The position numbers and the translations under genes were made by a program. A DNA stretch of 64,000 nucleotides from Rhizobiaceae bacterium. Its GTDB lineage: Bacteria; Pseudomonadota; Alphaproteobacteria; Rhizobiales; Rhizobiaceae. The stretch lies in assembly GCA_023953835.1 (NCBI GenBank), contig JAMLJB010000001.1:992001-1056000 (forward strand). Reading direction: 5' to 3'. Positions within the stretch are counted from its first letter, which is position 1, and each line of letters opens with the position of its first letter. Shown here piece by piece: positions 39,272-46,638 of the stretch. The notes beneath the pieces are model-generated. The model did no database searches and was not told the origin of the DNA. It saw only the letters and a program-made list of their open reading frames with translations.

Positions 39272-39844
39272 ATGTTCATCCAGACCGAAGCCACGCCGAA
39301 TCCGGCGACCTTGAAGTTTCTCCCGGGCCGCGAGGTGCTTGTGGACGGCACGGCGGATTTTCGCGATGCCGACATCGCGGCCGCCGCTTCGCCGCTGGCC
39401 GGGCGTCTGTTCGACATTCCCGGCGTGACCGGCGTTTTCTTCGGCTATGATTTCATCACCGTCAGCAAGGACGGGCCCGACTGGCAGCATTTGAAGCCGG
39501 CCATACTGGGCGCGATCATGGAGCACTTCATGACCGGCGCTCCGGTCATGGCCAACACCGCGCCGCGCCAGTCCGAGACCGATCAGGCGGACGAGTTCTA
39601 CGACAAGGAGGACGAGGAAATCGTCCTGACGATCAAGGAACTGCTCGACACGCGCGTGCGTCCTGCCGTGGCGCAGGACGGCGGCGACATCACCTTCCGC
39701 GGCTATGAAAACGGCACCGTGTTCCTGAACATGAAGGGCGCATGCGCCGGCTGCCCCTCCTCCACCGCAACGCTCAAGCACGGCATCCAGAACCTGCTTC
39801 GCCACTTCGTGCCAGAAGTTCAGCAGGTCGAGCAGGTCGCCTAG
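39272..39844 (+). CDS. NifU-family Fe-S scaffold protein (Nfu)
   Basis: Carrier/scaffold that delivers Fe-S clusters to client proteins. The N-terminal Nfu_N domain begins MFIQTEATPNPATLKFLPG and the C-terminal NifU domain has the cluster-binding CAGCPSS motif (Cys-x2-Cys) after the AQDGGDITFRGYENG stretch. Length 190 residues from ATG 39272; an upstream in-frame ATG at 39149 would run across the Irr-like site and has no family similarity. The site at 39224-39240 suggests iron control. Confidence 0.94.
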   Translation: MFIQTEATPNPATLKFLPGREVLVDGTADFRDADIAAAASPLAGRLFDIPGVTGVFFGYDFITVSKDGPDWQHLKPAILGAIMEHFMTGAPVMANTAPRQSETDQADEFYDKEDEEIVLTIKELLDTRVRPAVAQDGGDITFRGYENGTVFLNMKGACAGCPSSTATLKHGIQNLLRHFVPEVQQVEQVA

Positions 39845-39871
39845 GCCGTAGATAACGGCTCGCAAACGCAA

Positions 39872-39896
39872 AAAAGCCGGGCTTTGCCCGGCTTTT
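39872..39896. terminator. bidirectional intrinsic terminator
   Basis: Perfect 11-bp stem AAAAGCCGGGC / GCCCGGCTTTT with a TTT loop between the convergent nfu and L,D-transpeptidase genes. A-rich and T-rich sides allow it to end transcription from both strands. Confidence 0.9.
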
Positions 39897-39929
39897 CAGT
39901 ACGCTGGTCCTTGTTGCCGGACGGTTCGC

Positions 39930-40544
39930 TTACAGCACAATCACTTTCGCGCCGACACTGGCGCGGTCATACAGATCAATAATGTCCTGATTCATCAGGC
40001 GGATGCAGCCCGAAGACATGGCCTTGCCGATCGACCACCATTCGGGGGTGCCGTGCAGCCGGTAGCCGGTGTCGCCGCCCTTGTTGAACAGATAGAGGGC
40101 GCGGGCGCCGAGCGGATTCTTCAATCCACCCGGCTGTCCGCCCGCCCATTTCGCCAATTCCGGCTGACGCTTGATCATCGGAGCCGGAGGGGTCCATGTC
40201 GGCCATTCGCGCTTGAGCGCGACACGGGCCGTTCCCTTCCACTCAAACCCTTCGCGGCCAACGCCGATGCCGTAGCGAACGGCCTTGCCATTGGGCAGGA
40301 TGAAAAAGAGAAACTTTCTGTTTGTATCGACAACGATGGTGCCGGGCTGCTCGCTCGTGTCGTAGCGCACGACCTGCCGCCGGTACTGCGCGGGCACCTT
40401 GTAGATCGGGATTGCAGGCAGCGCATAGCCAAGATCGCGTTGCGCGCCATAGTTCGCGGTCACGAGTGTGGGCATGCTGTCGAAGCTGCACCCTGCAAGC
40501 GCGGTGCTCATCGCCAATGCCGCCAATGCCGCTTTCAATTTCAT
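39930..40544 (-). CDS. L,D-transpeptidase lipoprotein (YkuD domain)
   Basis: Periplasmic peptidoglycan cross-linking or protein-anchoring enzyme. It starts with a lipoprotein signal (ALAMSTALAGC, lipobox LAGC), followed by the YkuD domain whose active-site motif HGTPEWWSIGKAMSSGCIRL carries the catalytic His and Cys. Length 204 residues fits single-domain rhizobial paralogues (the ErfK/YbiS/YkuD group). Faces nfu across a shared terminator. Targets (crosslinking versus lipoprotein attachment) are not visible. Confidence 0.92.
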   Translation of the reverse strand: MKLKAALAALAMSTALAGCSFDSMPTLVTANYGAQRDLGYALPAIPIYKVPAQYRRQVVRYDTSEQPGTIVVDTNRKFLFFILPNGKAVRYGIGVGREGFEWKGTARVALKREWPTWTPPAPMIKRQPELAKWAGGQPGGLKNPLGARALYLFNKGGDTGYRLHGTPEWWSIGKAMSSGCIRLMNQDIIDLYDRASVGAKVIVL

Positions 40545-40780
40545 CCGTTCTCCCGCCAGGTCCCGGTTGATTCGGTCACATCATTGCCGCAATTGTTAAG
40601 CGGGCTGCCGTTTGCTTGCCAAGGTCGTCAACCCAATCTTTGCGCTCATCCATGTCGGGTCCCATGCCAATATGGTATTTCGGCAACAACCTTGCGTGGT
40701 AGCGCGCGATTGCGCCGGACTTTCACAGGGTACAGGGCCGGCGATTGCGATTCGAGTCACGGATTTGTGAGGTTTTTGCG

Positions 40781-41173
40781 ATGAATGTTGGTCAAGCCGC
40801 CCGAAAATCCGGTCTTCCGGCCAAAACGATCCGCTATTACGAGGATATCGGCCTGATCGCGCCTGCCCGTGCATCGAACGGCTATCGCGACTATTCCAGC
40901 GACGACATCCATCGGCTGGCCTTTCTGAGGCGCGCCCGGGGACTTGGATTTTCAATCGACAATTGCCGCCAGCTCATGGCGCTCTATCAGGACCGCAGCC
41001 GCGCCAGCCAGGATGTGCGCATGATCGCGCTGGAGCACGTGGCCGAGATCGAGGAAAAGATCGGCGAGTTGGAGGCGATGCGAAAGACGCTTCAGCGCCT
41101 CGTCAGCGCCTGTCACGGCGACGAGCGCCCCGACTGCCCGATCCTCGACGACATTGCGGGCGAGCCGCTATAG
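40781..41173 (+). CDS. cueR: Cu(I)-responsive MerR-family regulator
   Basis: MerR-family activator that senses Cu(I) (or Ag, Au). The N-terminal winged helix is MNVGQAARKSGLPAKTIRYYEDIGLI, and the metal-binding loop near the C-terminus has Cys111 and Cys119 (CHGDERPDC), spaced as in CueR/HmrR. Length 130 residues. ATG 40781 is preferred over the upstream in-frame ATG at 40745. No copper ATPase is next to it here. It ends convergent with the TPR glycosyltransferase; the two stops share the hexamer CTATAG. Confidence 0.9.
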   Translation: MNVGQAARKSGLPAKTIRYYEDIGLIAPARASNGYRDYSSDDIHRLAFLRRARGLGFSIDNCRQLMALYQDRSRASQDVRMIALEHVAEIEEKIGELEAMRKTLQRLVSACHGDERPDCPILDDIAGEPL

Positions 41174-43318
41174 CCGCCCGAACTTGGAGTCGTCGATGTC
41201 GGGAATGGTGATGTCCGCAGGCAGCTTGCCGGCAAAATAGCGATCGTAAGCCAACTCCAGTCCTGCCTCGAAATTCCGCGTATAGCGCACGGTGTCGAAC
41301 AGCGGCCGCGCAAGGCGGTTGCGTTCGAGGCGCTTTCTTATCCTGTTCAGTTCTTCGGGGCGTGTCGCAAGGTCGAGGATCTTGGCCTCGTACTCTTCGC
41401 TGGTCCGTGTCACGAGTTCGCTAAGCCCGATCGCATTGAGCAGGCTGGCGGCGACACGTGCCGAAAACTGCCGGCCAATCCGCGTGACAATCGGCAGGCC
41501 GGTCCACAGCGCATCGCTCGCCGTCGTATGGGCGTTATAGTTGAAACAATCGACGACCAGATCTGCGTGTTGGAGCCGCGCCAGATGCTCCTCATGTGGC
41601 ACCTTCTTGCTGAAAACCAGACGCGCCGGATCGACGCCGCGAGAGATGGCCTCCTGGCGCAGATTCTGCTCCATCCAGACGTTGGACGACAGGAGCCAGA
41701 GCACGCTTCCGTTCAGCTTGCCCAGAAGCCGCATCCATATGCTGAATTCCTCGGCGGTGATCTTGTAGGAATTGTTGAAGCAGCAGAAGACGAAGCCGTT
41801 TTCGGGCAGGCCGAAATCCGACCGGCCGGTGGAAATCGGCGCGATCTCGCGCTGATCGTCGTTCGGCTGGTAGGTGTGGGGCATGTACAGAATCTTCTCG
41901 GAATAAAATTGCCGAAGCTCCATCGGTATGATGGTCTTGTCGGCAATGATGTAATCCATCGCCTCGGTGGACATGGTGCCCGGATAGCCCAGATAATTTA
42001 TCTGGATCGGCGCGAACCTGTAGCCGAACAACTCGGAGCGTGTGCCTGACGTGTAGCCCTTGAGGTCGATGGCGATGTCGAGGCGATGCGACCGCACCAG
42101 CTTGACGATGTCATGTGCGGAAAGCGATTCGATGTCGTGAAAGCGGAGGTCGCTATTGACGACCCTTTCGCGCTGGCGGCCTTCCTTGCCCAGCCCGTAG
42201 CTGTACATGAATATCTCGAAACGGTTCCTGTCGTGCTCCCGAATGAGGCCGGACATGAGGTAGAGCGTGGCATGTTCATGGATGTCGGATGAAAAATAGC
42301 CGATCCGCAGCCGGGCGGGCCGCGACACCGGGCGAGCAGGCAGCGGCAGCGGTGCGATGGCCCCGGCGCGACGCTTCCATTGATGGGCGGCGCGCCCTAC
42401 CTGGCGCTCCGGGCTGTCCTGAAGCGACATCAGCCAGAACGGCGTGACGTCGTCGCCGGCCCGATCCGCGGCGGCGGCGACGTTCGGCACGAACCTGCAC
42501 ATGCGGGCCTCGGCGAACAGCTTTTGCGTCAGTGCGCTGTGCGATTCAGGGTTGAGACGCACGGCCTGATCGAAAGCTGCGACCGCATTCGGCAGATCTT
42601 CCATGCCGCACAGGACCGTTCCGAGATTGTCGTAGGCAGGGGCGAGATCGGGCTGAAGCTGGACCGCCTTCCTGAGCGCGTCGGCTGCAAGGCTCATTTC
42701 CATCAGCGCGAGGTGCTCCACACCTTTATTGTTCCACGCCTCGGCAGACTCGGGTTTCAAGCGGAGGAAGGCGTCATATGCGGCAAGAGCTGCCCTGTGC
42801 TCGCCCTTCGATACGAGCGCGCCCGCACGATTGTAGTGCGCGGCGGCATAGTTCGGCCTGATCGCGACGGCGCGATCGAAGGACGCGATTGCGCCGTCGA
42901 CATCGCCGTTTCTGACCAGCAGAAGGCCGCGATGGAAATGCGCAGACGCGAGGCGCTCGTCGAGTTCCGCGGCGCGCGAAAAGGCATCGAGCGCCTCGTC
43001 GAATTTGTCCTGCGAGCGCAAGGCTATGCCGAGATTGAGGTACCCTGAAGCGAGGTTCGGATGATGCAGCACGGTCTGGCGCGCATATTCTTCCGCCTTC
43101 GCCTTGTTGCCGAGCCTGGCATTCGCCGAAACGCCAAGCGACAGCAGGGTGACCGATTTCGGAAACACATTGAGCAGCAGGTCGGCCTCCGAAGCGACCT
43201 GCTCGAAGTTCTCCTTCTTCAGGAGTTCTACAAGGGGTGTCGTGCAGTCCAGCGGAGGATCGAAGCTCTGGCTGTCGTCCACAGCCGGACCGGAAAGAAC
43301 CGAATTGGCACCGTTCAA
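41168..43318 (-). CDS. TPR-repeat protein with OGT-like (GT41) glycosyltransferase domain
   Basis: 716-residue protein. The N-terminal ~280 residues hold about six to seven tetratricopeptide repeats (for example ASGYLNLGIALRSQDKFDEA and AHYNRAGALVSKGEHRAALA). The C-terminal half resembles O-GlcNAc transferases: LRIGYFSSDIHEHATLYLMSG, DIAIDLKGYTSGTRSELFGYR, INYLGYPGTMSTEAMDYIIAD and VVDCFNYNAHTTASDALWTG. No signal peptide or membrane helix is obvious. Bacterial members glycosylate flagellins, adhesins or other proteins. It overlaps cueR by 6 nt tail to tail. Target unknown. Confidence 0.88.
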   Translation of the reverse strand: MNGANSVLSGPAVDDSQSFDPPLDCTTPLVELLKKENFEQVASEADLLLNVFPKSVTLLSLGVSANARLGNKAKAEEYARQTVLHHPNLASGYLNLGIALRSQDKFDEALDAFSRAAELDERLASAHFHRGLLLVRNGDVDGAIASFDRAVAIRPNYAAAHYNRAGALVSKGEHRAALAAYDAFLRLKPESAEAWNNKGVEHLALMEMSLAADALRKAVQLQPDLAPAYDNLGTVLCGMEDLPNAVAAFDQAVRLNPESHSALTQKLFAEARMCRFVPNVAAAADRAGDDVTPFWLMSLQDSPERQVGRAAHQWKRRAGAIAPLPLPARPVSRPARLRIGYFSSDIHEHATLYLMSGLIREHDRNRFEIFMYSYGLGKEGRQRERVVNSDLRFHDIESLSAHDIVKLVRSHRLDIAIDLKGYTSGTRSELFGYRFAPIQINYLGYPGTMSTEAMDYIIADKTIIPMELRQFYSEKILYMPHTYQPNDDQREIAPISTGRSDFGLPENGFVFCCFNNSYKITAEEFSIWMRLLGKLNGSVLWLLSSNVWMEQNLRQEAISRGVDPARLVFSKKVPHEEHLARLQHADLVVDCFNYNAHTTASDALWTGLPIVTRIGRQFSARVAASLLNAIGLSELVTRTSEEYEAKILDLATRPEELNRIRKRLERNRLARPLFDTVRYTRNFEAGLELAYDRYFAGKLPADITIPDIDDSKFGRL

Positions 43319-43480
43319 GAAACGCCTCCCGAATTGAGGTGTTTCTACATTAGGAAATTATGTTTCCCTGTTCAATTCCGTATTCATGAGCAGCTTGCGG
43401 AAGGCGATTGTTTTCGTGATGGGCGTACTCGTCGACTTATCGCCATGGCTTCCCGGCAGCATTTTGCCTGCGGCTATATC

Positions 43481-43675
43481 TCAAAACTTGAAGTCGATCC
43501 CTGCCTGCTTCAGGACGGCGTTTGCCGTGTGCCGCGACTTGATGTTGCCGTCCACGTCGAATTTCTTTCCGGCGGTCGGATTCCACCAGACTTCATGGTC
43601 GCCTTTTCCCTGACGGAAAAACTCGCAACCATGCTCACGCAGCTTCTTCTTGAGGTCGGGCGTAAATCCAGGCAC
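43481..43675 (-). CDS. hicA: HicA-type mRNA interferase toxin
   Basis: 64-residue toxin with the double-stranded RNA-binding-like HicA fold. It has the conserved basic start (PDLKKKLREHGCEFFRQGKG), the catalytic His in GDHEVWWNP and the C-terminal HTANAVLKQAGI helix. It begins 10 nt after the antitoxin stop, the order antitoxin then toxin on the minus strand. Family fit is strong, although it is short. Confidence 0.87.
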   Translation of the reverse strand: MPGFTPDLKKKLREHGCEFFRQGKGDHEVWWNPTAGKKFDVDGNIKSRHTANAVLKQAGIDFKF

Positions 43676-43685
43676 TTGTCGCCGC

Positions 43686-43919
43686 TCAGCAATGCGCGAT
43701 TGCCTTGACGTCCGTCGAGAACGAGAATGGGATATCCGAATTGGCTGGCTCCGCCACGCCGTTCAGTTCCAGCATTTCCGGAACCATGCGGACCAGCTTT
43801 TCCAGCAAAGCATCCATCGTGGGGGCTTCAGTGGCTAGCCCGGGTACATCGGTATCCTCGACATACCAGACCTTGGCCTCGTCATCCCAGGCGGCTTTTA
43901 CAAAATACTGCGTGTCCAT
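43686..43919 (-). CDS. HicB-like antitoxin (DUF1902)
   Basis: Antitoxin partner of the HicA toxin. The chosen start gives MDTQYFVKAAWDDEAKVWYV, the DUF1902/HicB-like core with EDTDVPGLATEAPTMDALLE, followed by LVRMVPEMLELNG. The chain ends in about 25 residues without a visible ribbon-helix-helix or helix-turn-helix domain, unlike classical HicB. Start ATG 43919 is chosen because the family begins here; ATG 43973 (adding 18 residues) has a GAGG box upstream and is an alternative. Confidence 0.78.
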   Translation of the reverse strand: MDTQYFVKAAWDDEAKVWYVEDTDVPGLATEAPTMDALLEKLVRMVPEMLELNGVAEPANSDIPFSFSTDVKAIAHC

Positions 43920-44129
43920 TCGCTCTGCCTGTACCGCCCCCTCGTACAAGTCCCCCGCCAAGGCTATCTTCATATGCCCATTCACCTCACGGGATGTCAA
44001 TGCGAACACGAAAAGTCCAATGCGGCCAATGGGCAGTGCATCACCATCAATGCAGGATGATCTGCGCGATATGCAATCGCCCAGCGGAATCCAGTTCAAA
44101 ACGTGAACAAAGCATGCCATGTTGAGTCC

Positions 44130-44630
44130 ATGCCAATTGTTTCGCCGATAGCTTCCAATCCCCTGGCCGATGGCCGTCAGTCCGAGCGCGCCATGCTGGT
44201 GAGGCGTGGCGTGCAGCGCCTGCTGACCGACATGGGAATGCATGTGCTGCCCGAACTTTGCCTGGCATCGGGACGGCGCGCCGATCTCGTGGCGCTGACC
44301 CGGCATGGCGACATCTGGATCATCGAGGTGAAATCCTCCGTCGAAGATTTTCGGGTGGACCGCAAATGGCCCGAATACAGGTTGCATTCGGACAGGTTCT
44401 TCTTCGCGACGCATCCCGGTGTGCCGATGGAGATATTTCCGCAGGAATGCGGCTTCATTCTCTCCGACGGCTATGGGGCGGAGATATTGCGCGACGCGCC
44501 GGAACACAGGCTGGCCGCCGCCACGCGCAAGGCGCTGATGCTGCGGCTTGCGCGCGCAGGCGCCGCGCGGCTGCTTGCGGCCGAGCTTGCGGGTGTCTCG
44601 ATTGCCGCGCTCGATGGCGAAAGCGAGTAG
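44130..44630 (+). CDS. mmcB: MmcB-family DNA repair protein
   Basis: Member of the MmcB family (DUF2-type, PD-(D/E)XK-like endonuclease fold), first described as a mitomycin-C response protein in Caulobacter. The stretch LCLASGRRADLVALTRHGDIWIIEVKSS contains the Asp and the Glu-x-Lys of a nuclease-type core, and VDRKWPEYRLHSDRFFFATHPGVP is the family signature. Length 166 residues from ATG 44130; GTG 44103 is an in-frame alternative. It ends 8 nt from the convergent actR gene. No SOS box was clearly visible upstream. Confidence 0.88.
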   Translation: MPIVSPIASNPLADGRQSERAMLVRRGVQRLLTDMGMHVLPELCLASGRRADLVALTRHGDIWIIEVKSSVEDFRVDRKWPEYRLHSDRFFFATHPGVPMEIFPQECGFILSDGYGAEILRDAPEHRLAAATRKALMLRLARAGAARLLAAELAGVSIAALDGESE

Positions 44631-44637
44631 CGCTCCG

Positions 44638-45198
44638 TCAGCGCGGCGCGCGCTTGGCCAAAATGCGCTGGAGCGTCCTGCGATGCATGTTGAGCCGCCT
44701 CGCCGTTTCGGAAACATTGCGGTCGCACATCTCGAAAACGCGTTGGATGTGCTCCCAGCGAACACGGTCGGCGGACATCGGGTTTTCGGGCGGAGCCGCG
44801 CGCTGCTCCCCGCTGTTGGTCAATGCTGCAAAAACATCGTCGGCGTCGGCGGGCTTGGAGAGATAGTCGATGGCGCCGAGCTTCACGGCGGTGACGGCGG
44901 TGGCGATGTTGCCGTAGCCCGTGAGGATCACCGCGCGCGCATCGGACCGCTTGTCGCGGATCGCGGCGACCACGTCGAGACCGTTTCCGTCGCCAAGCCG
45001 CATGTCGACCACCGCATAGGCGGGCGGGTTGGACTTGGCCTTGGCCACCGCTTCGGCCACGCTTTCCGCCGTGTCCACGACGAAGCCGCGCGCTTCCATC
45101 GCGCGCGCAAGCCGCGTCACGAACGGCTTGTCGTCGTCCACCAGCAAAAGCGACGTGTCATCACCGGTGACCTGTGGCGTGTTCGTCTCTGTGCTCAT
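44638..45198 (-). CDS. actR: redox response regulator ActR (RegA/PrrA family)
   Basis: DNA-binding response regulator of the ActSR/RegBA system, which controls acid tolerance, carbon fixation and respiratory genes in rhizobia. The receiver has the acidic pocket LLVDDDKPF, the phospho-acceptor Asp in VVDMRLGDGNGLDVV, and the Lys of YLSKPAD. The C-terminal FIS-like helix-turn-helix is NVSETARRLNMHRRTLQRILAK. Length 186 residues from ATG 45198 (two codons longer if ATG 45204). The sensor actS is 78 nt upstream. Confidence 0.94.
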   Translation of the reverse strand: MSTETNTPQVTGDDTSLLLVDDDKPFVTRLARAMEARGFVVDTAESVAEAVAKAKSNPPAYAVVDMRLGDGNGLDVVAAIRDKRSDARAVILTGYGNIATAVTAVKLGAIDYLSKPADADDVFAALTNSGEQRAAPPENPMSADRVRWEHIQRVFEMCDRNVSETARRLNMHRRTLQRILAKRAPR

Positions 45199-45276
45199 TT
45201 TCAACCACTGCTGCCTTTTTCTTGATCACTTATAGCCAGTTTGCGTACCACCTGCCAGCAAAGCATTCGATATTCC

Positions 45277-46602
45277 TCATCCAAACTCGAGCTGCCGGTC
45301 CGACTCGGTGCTGCTGAGGAAATTGCCGCGCGGCCATGACACGTCCACCAGTGCGCCCTCTCCCCTTTCCATCGAATTGCCGAAGCGAAGCTCCGCGCCC
45401 GAACGCTCCAGAAGTGTCTTTGCGATGAACAGGCCAAGACCCAGCCCGCCGCCCGCCGCGTCAGGGTTCGCCTGGCGGGTCGAAACATAGGGCTCGCCGA
45501 TGCGGTCGATGATTTCCGGCGGGAAGCCCGGGCCGTCATCGAGCACGCTGATGCGCACGGACTCAAAGTCCCATTCCCATTTGATCGTGACCGTCTCCTT
45601 CGCGAAATCGACCGCGTTTTCCACCAGATTGCCGAGGCCATAGATCACGCCGGGGTTGCGCTGGCCGACCGGCTCGGGCCCGATGCGCTCGCCCGGCACA
45701 AGCTCGATGGCGATGCCGAAATCCCGATGCGGAGCCGTGACCTCCTCGATCAGCGAGGTCAGCGGGAGGCGCGCGAGATGCGCCTCGCTCTCGCTTGAGA
45801 GGCTGGTCAGGCGCTTCAAAATCTCGCGGCACCGCTCGCCCTGCGTTCTCAGGAGCGTTACGTCCTCGCGGAACCGGCTGTCACCGTCGAGCGCGCGCTC
45901 CATTTCCCGCGCGACGAGCGTGATGGTGGCAAGCGGCGTGCCCAGTTCGTGCGCCGCGGCAGCCGCAAGGCCGTCCAGCGCAGACAGGTGCTGCTCGCGT
46001 TGAAGCACGAGTTCGGTCGCCGCCAGCGCATCCGCAAGCTGCCGCGCCTCTTCCGCGACGCGGAAGGCGTAAAGCCCGGTGAAGGAGATGCACGAAAACA
46101 CCGCCATCCACATGCCGGCCACATAGACGAAGGGGATTTCGAGCCGCTGGCCGTCCACCCAAGGAAGCTGGAGGTGGAAGAAAACGAGCAGCGTGGCTAC
46201 GGCCATGACGAAGCCGCCGAGCAGCGCCGTCAGCCTGAGCGGCAGGGAGGTTGCTGAAATCACCACAGGCACGGTGAGCAGGAGCGAAAACGGATTGGTC
46301 AGCCCGCCGGTCATATACAGAAGGCCGCCGAGTTGCAGGCTGTCGAACACCAGTATGCTGAAGGCCGCGAGCGGCACGAGGCGATGGGAAGCCGGATAAC
46401 GAAAGGCGAGGAAAAGGTTCAGCCAGGCCGAGCAGGCGATGAGCGCGAAGCAGAAACTGACCGGCAGCGGATAGTCCAGCCAGTATGCGACCGTCAGCAC
46501 GGTCAGGCTTTGCCCGACAATCGCCAGCCAGCGCAGGCGAATGAGCGTATTGAGGCGAAGCCTGTGCGCCTGCGCCGGACCGGAAAGACCAGGTTCTTTC
46601 AT
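45277..46602 (-). CDS. actS: redox sensor histidine kinase ActS (RegB/PrrB family)
   Basis: Membrane sensor kinase pairing with ActR. About six transmembrane helices (residues ~25-190) are followed by the RegB family heptapeptide GGLTNPF (ubiquinone-sensing), the phospho-His box AAHELGTPLATITLVARE and the ATPase motifs GLGNLVENAVDFA, DDGPGFPP and GGGLGLGLFIAKTLLERSGA. 441 residues from ATG 46602 (MKEPGLSG), or 453 from the earlier in-frame ATG at 46638, which overlaps hrpB coding end. The redox Cys of Rhodobacter RegB is not obvious here. Confidence 0.94.
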   Translation of the reverse strand: MKEPGLSGPAQAHRLRLNTLIRLRWLAIVGQSLTVLTVAYWLDYPLPVSFCFALIACSAWLNLFLAFRYPASHRLVPLAAFSILVFDSLQLGGLLYMTGGLTNPFSLLLTVPVVISATSLPLRLTALLGGFVMAVATLLVFFHLQLPWVDGQRLEIPFVYVAGMWMAVFSCISFTGLYAFRVAEEARQLADALAATELVLQREQHLSALDGLAAAAAHELGTPLATITLVAREMERALDGDSRFREDVTLLRTQGERCREILKRLTSLSSESEAHLARLPLTSLIEEVTAPHRDFGIAIELVPGERIGPEPVGQRNPGVIYGLGNLVENAVDFAKETVTIKWEWDFESVRISVLDDGPGFPPEIIDRIGEPYVSTRQANPDAAGGGLGLGLFIAKTLLERSGAELRFGNSMERGEGALVDVSWPRGNFLSSTESDRQLEFG

Positions 46603-46638
46603 GGGCGTGTTATGCGATGAAAAGGGGCTGGCGGGCAA

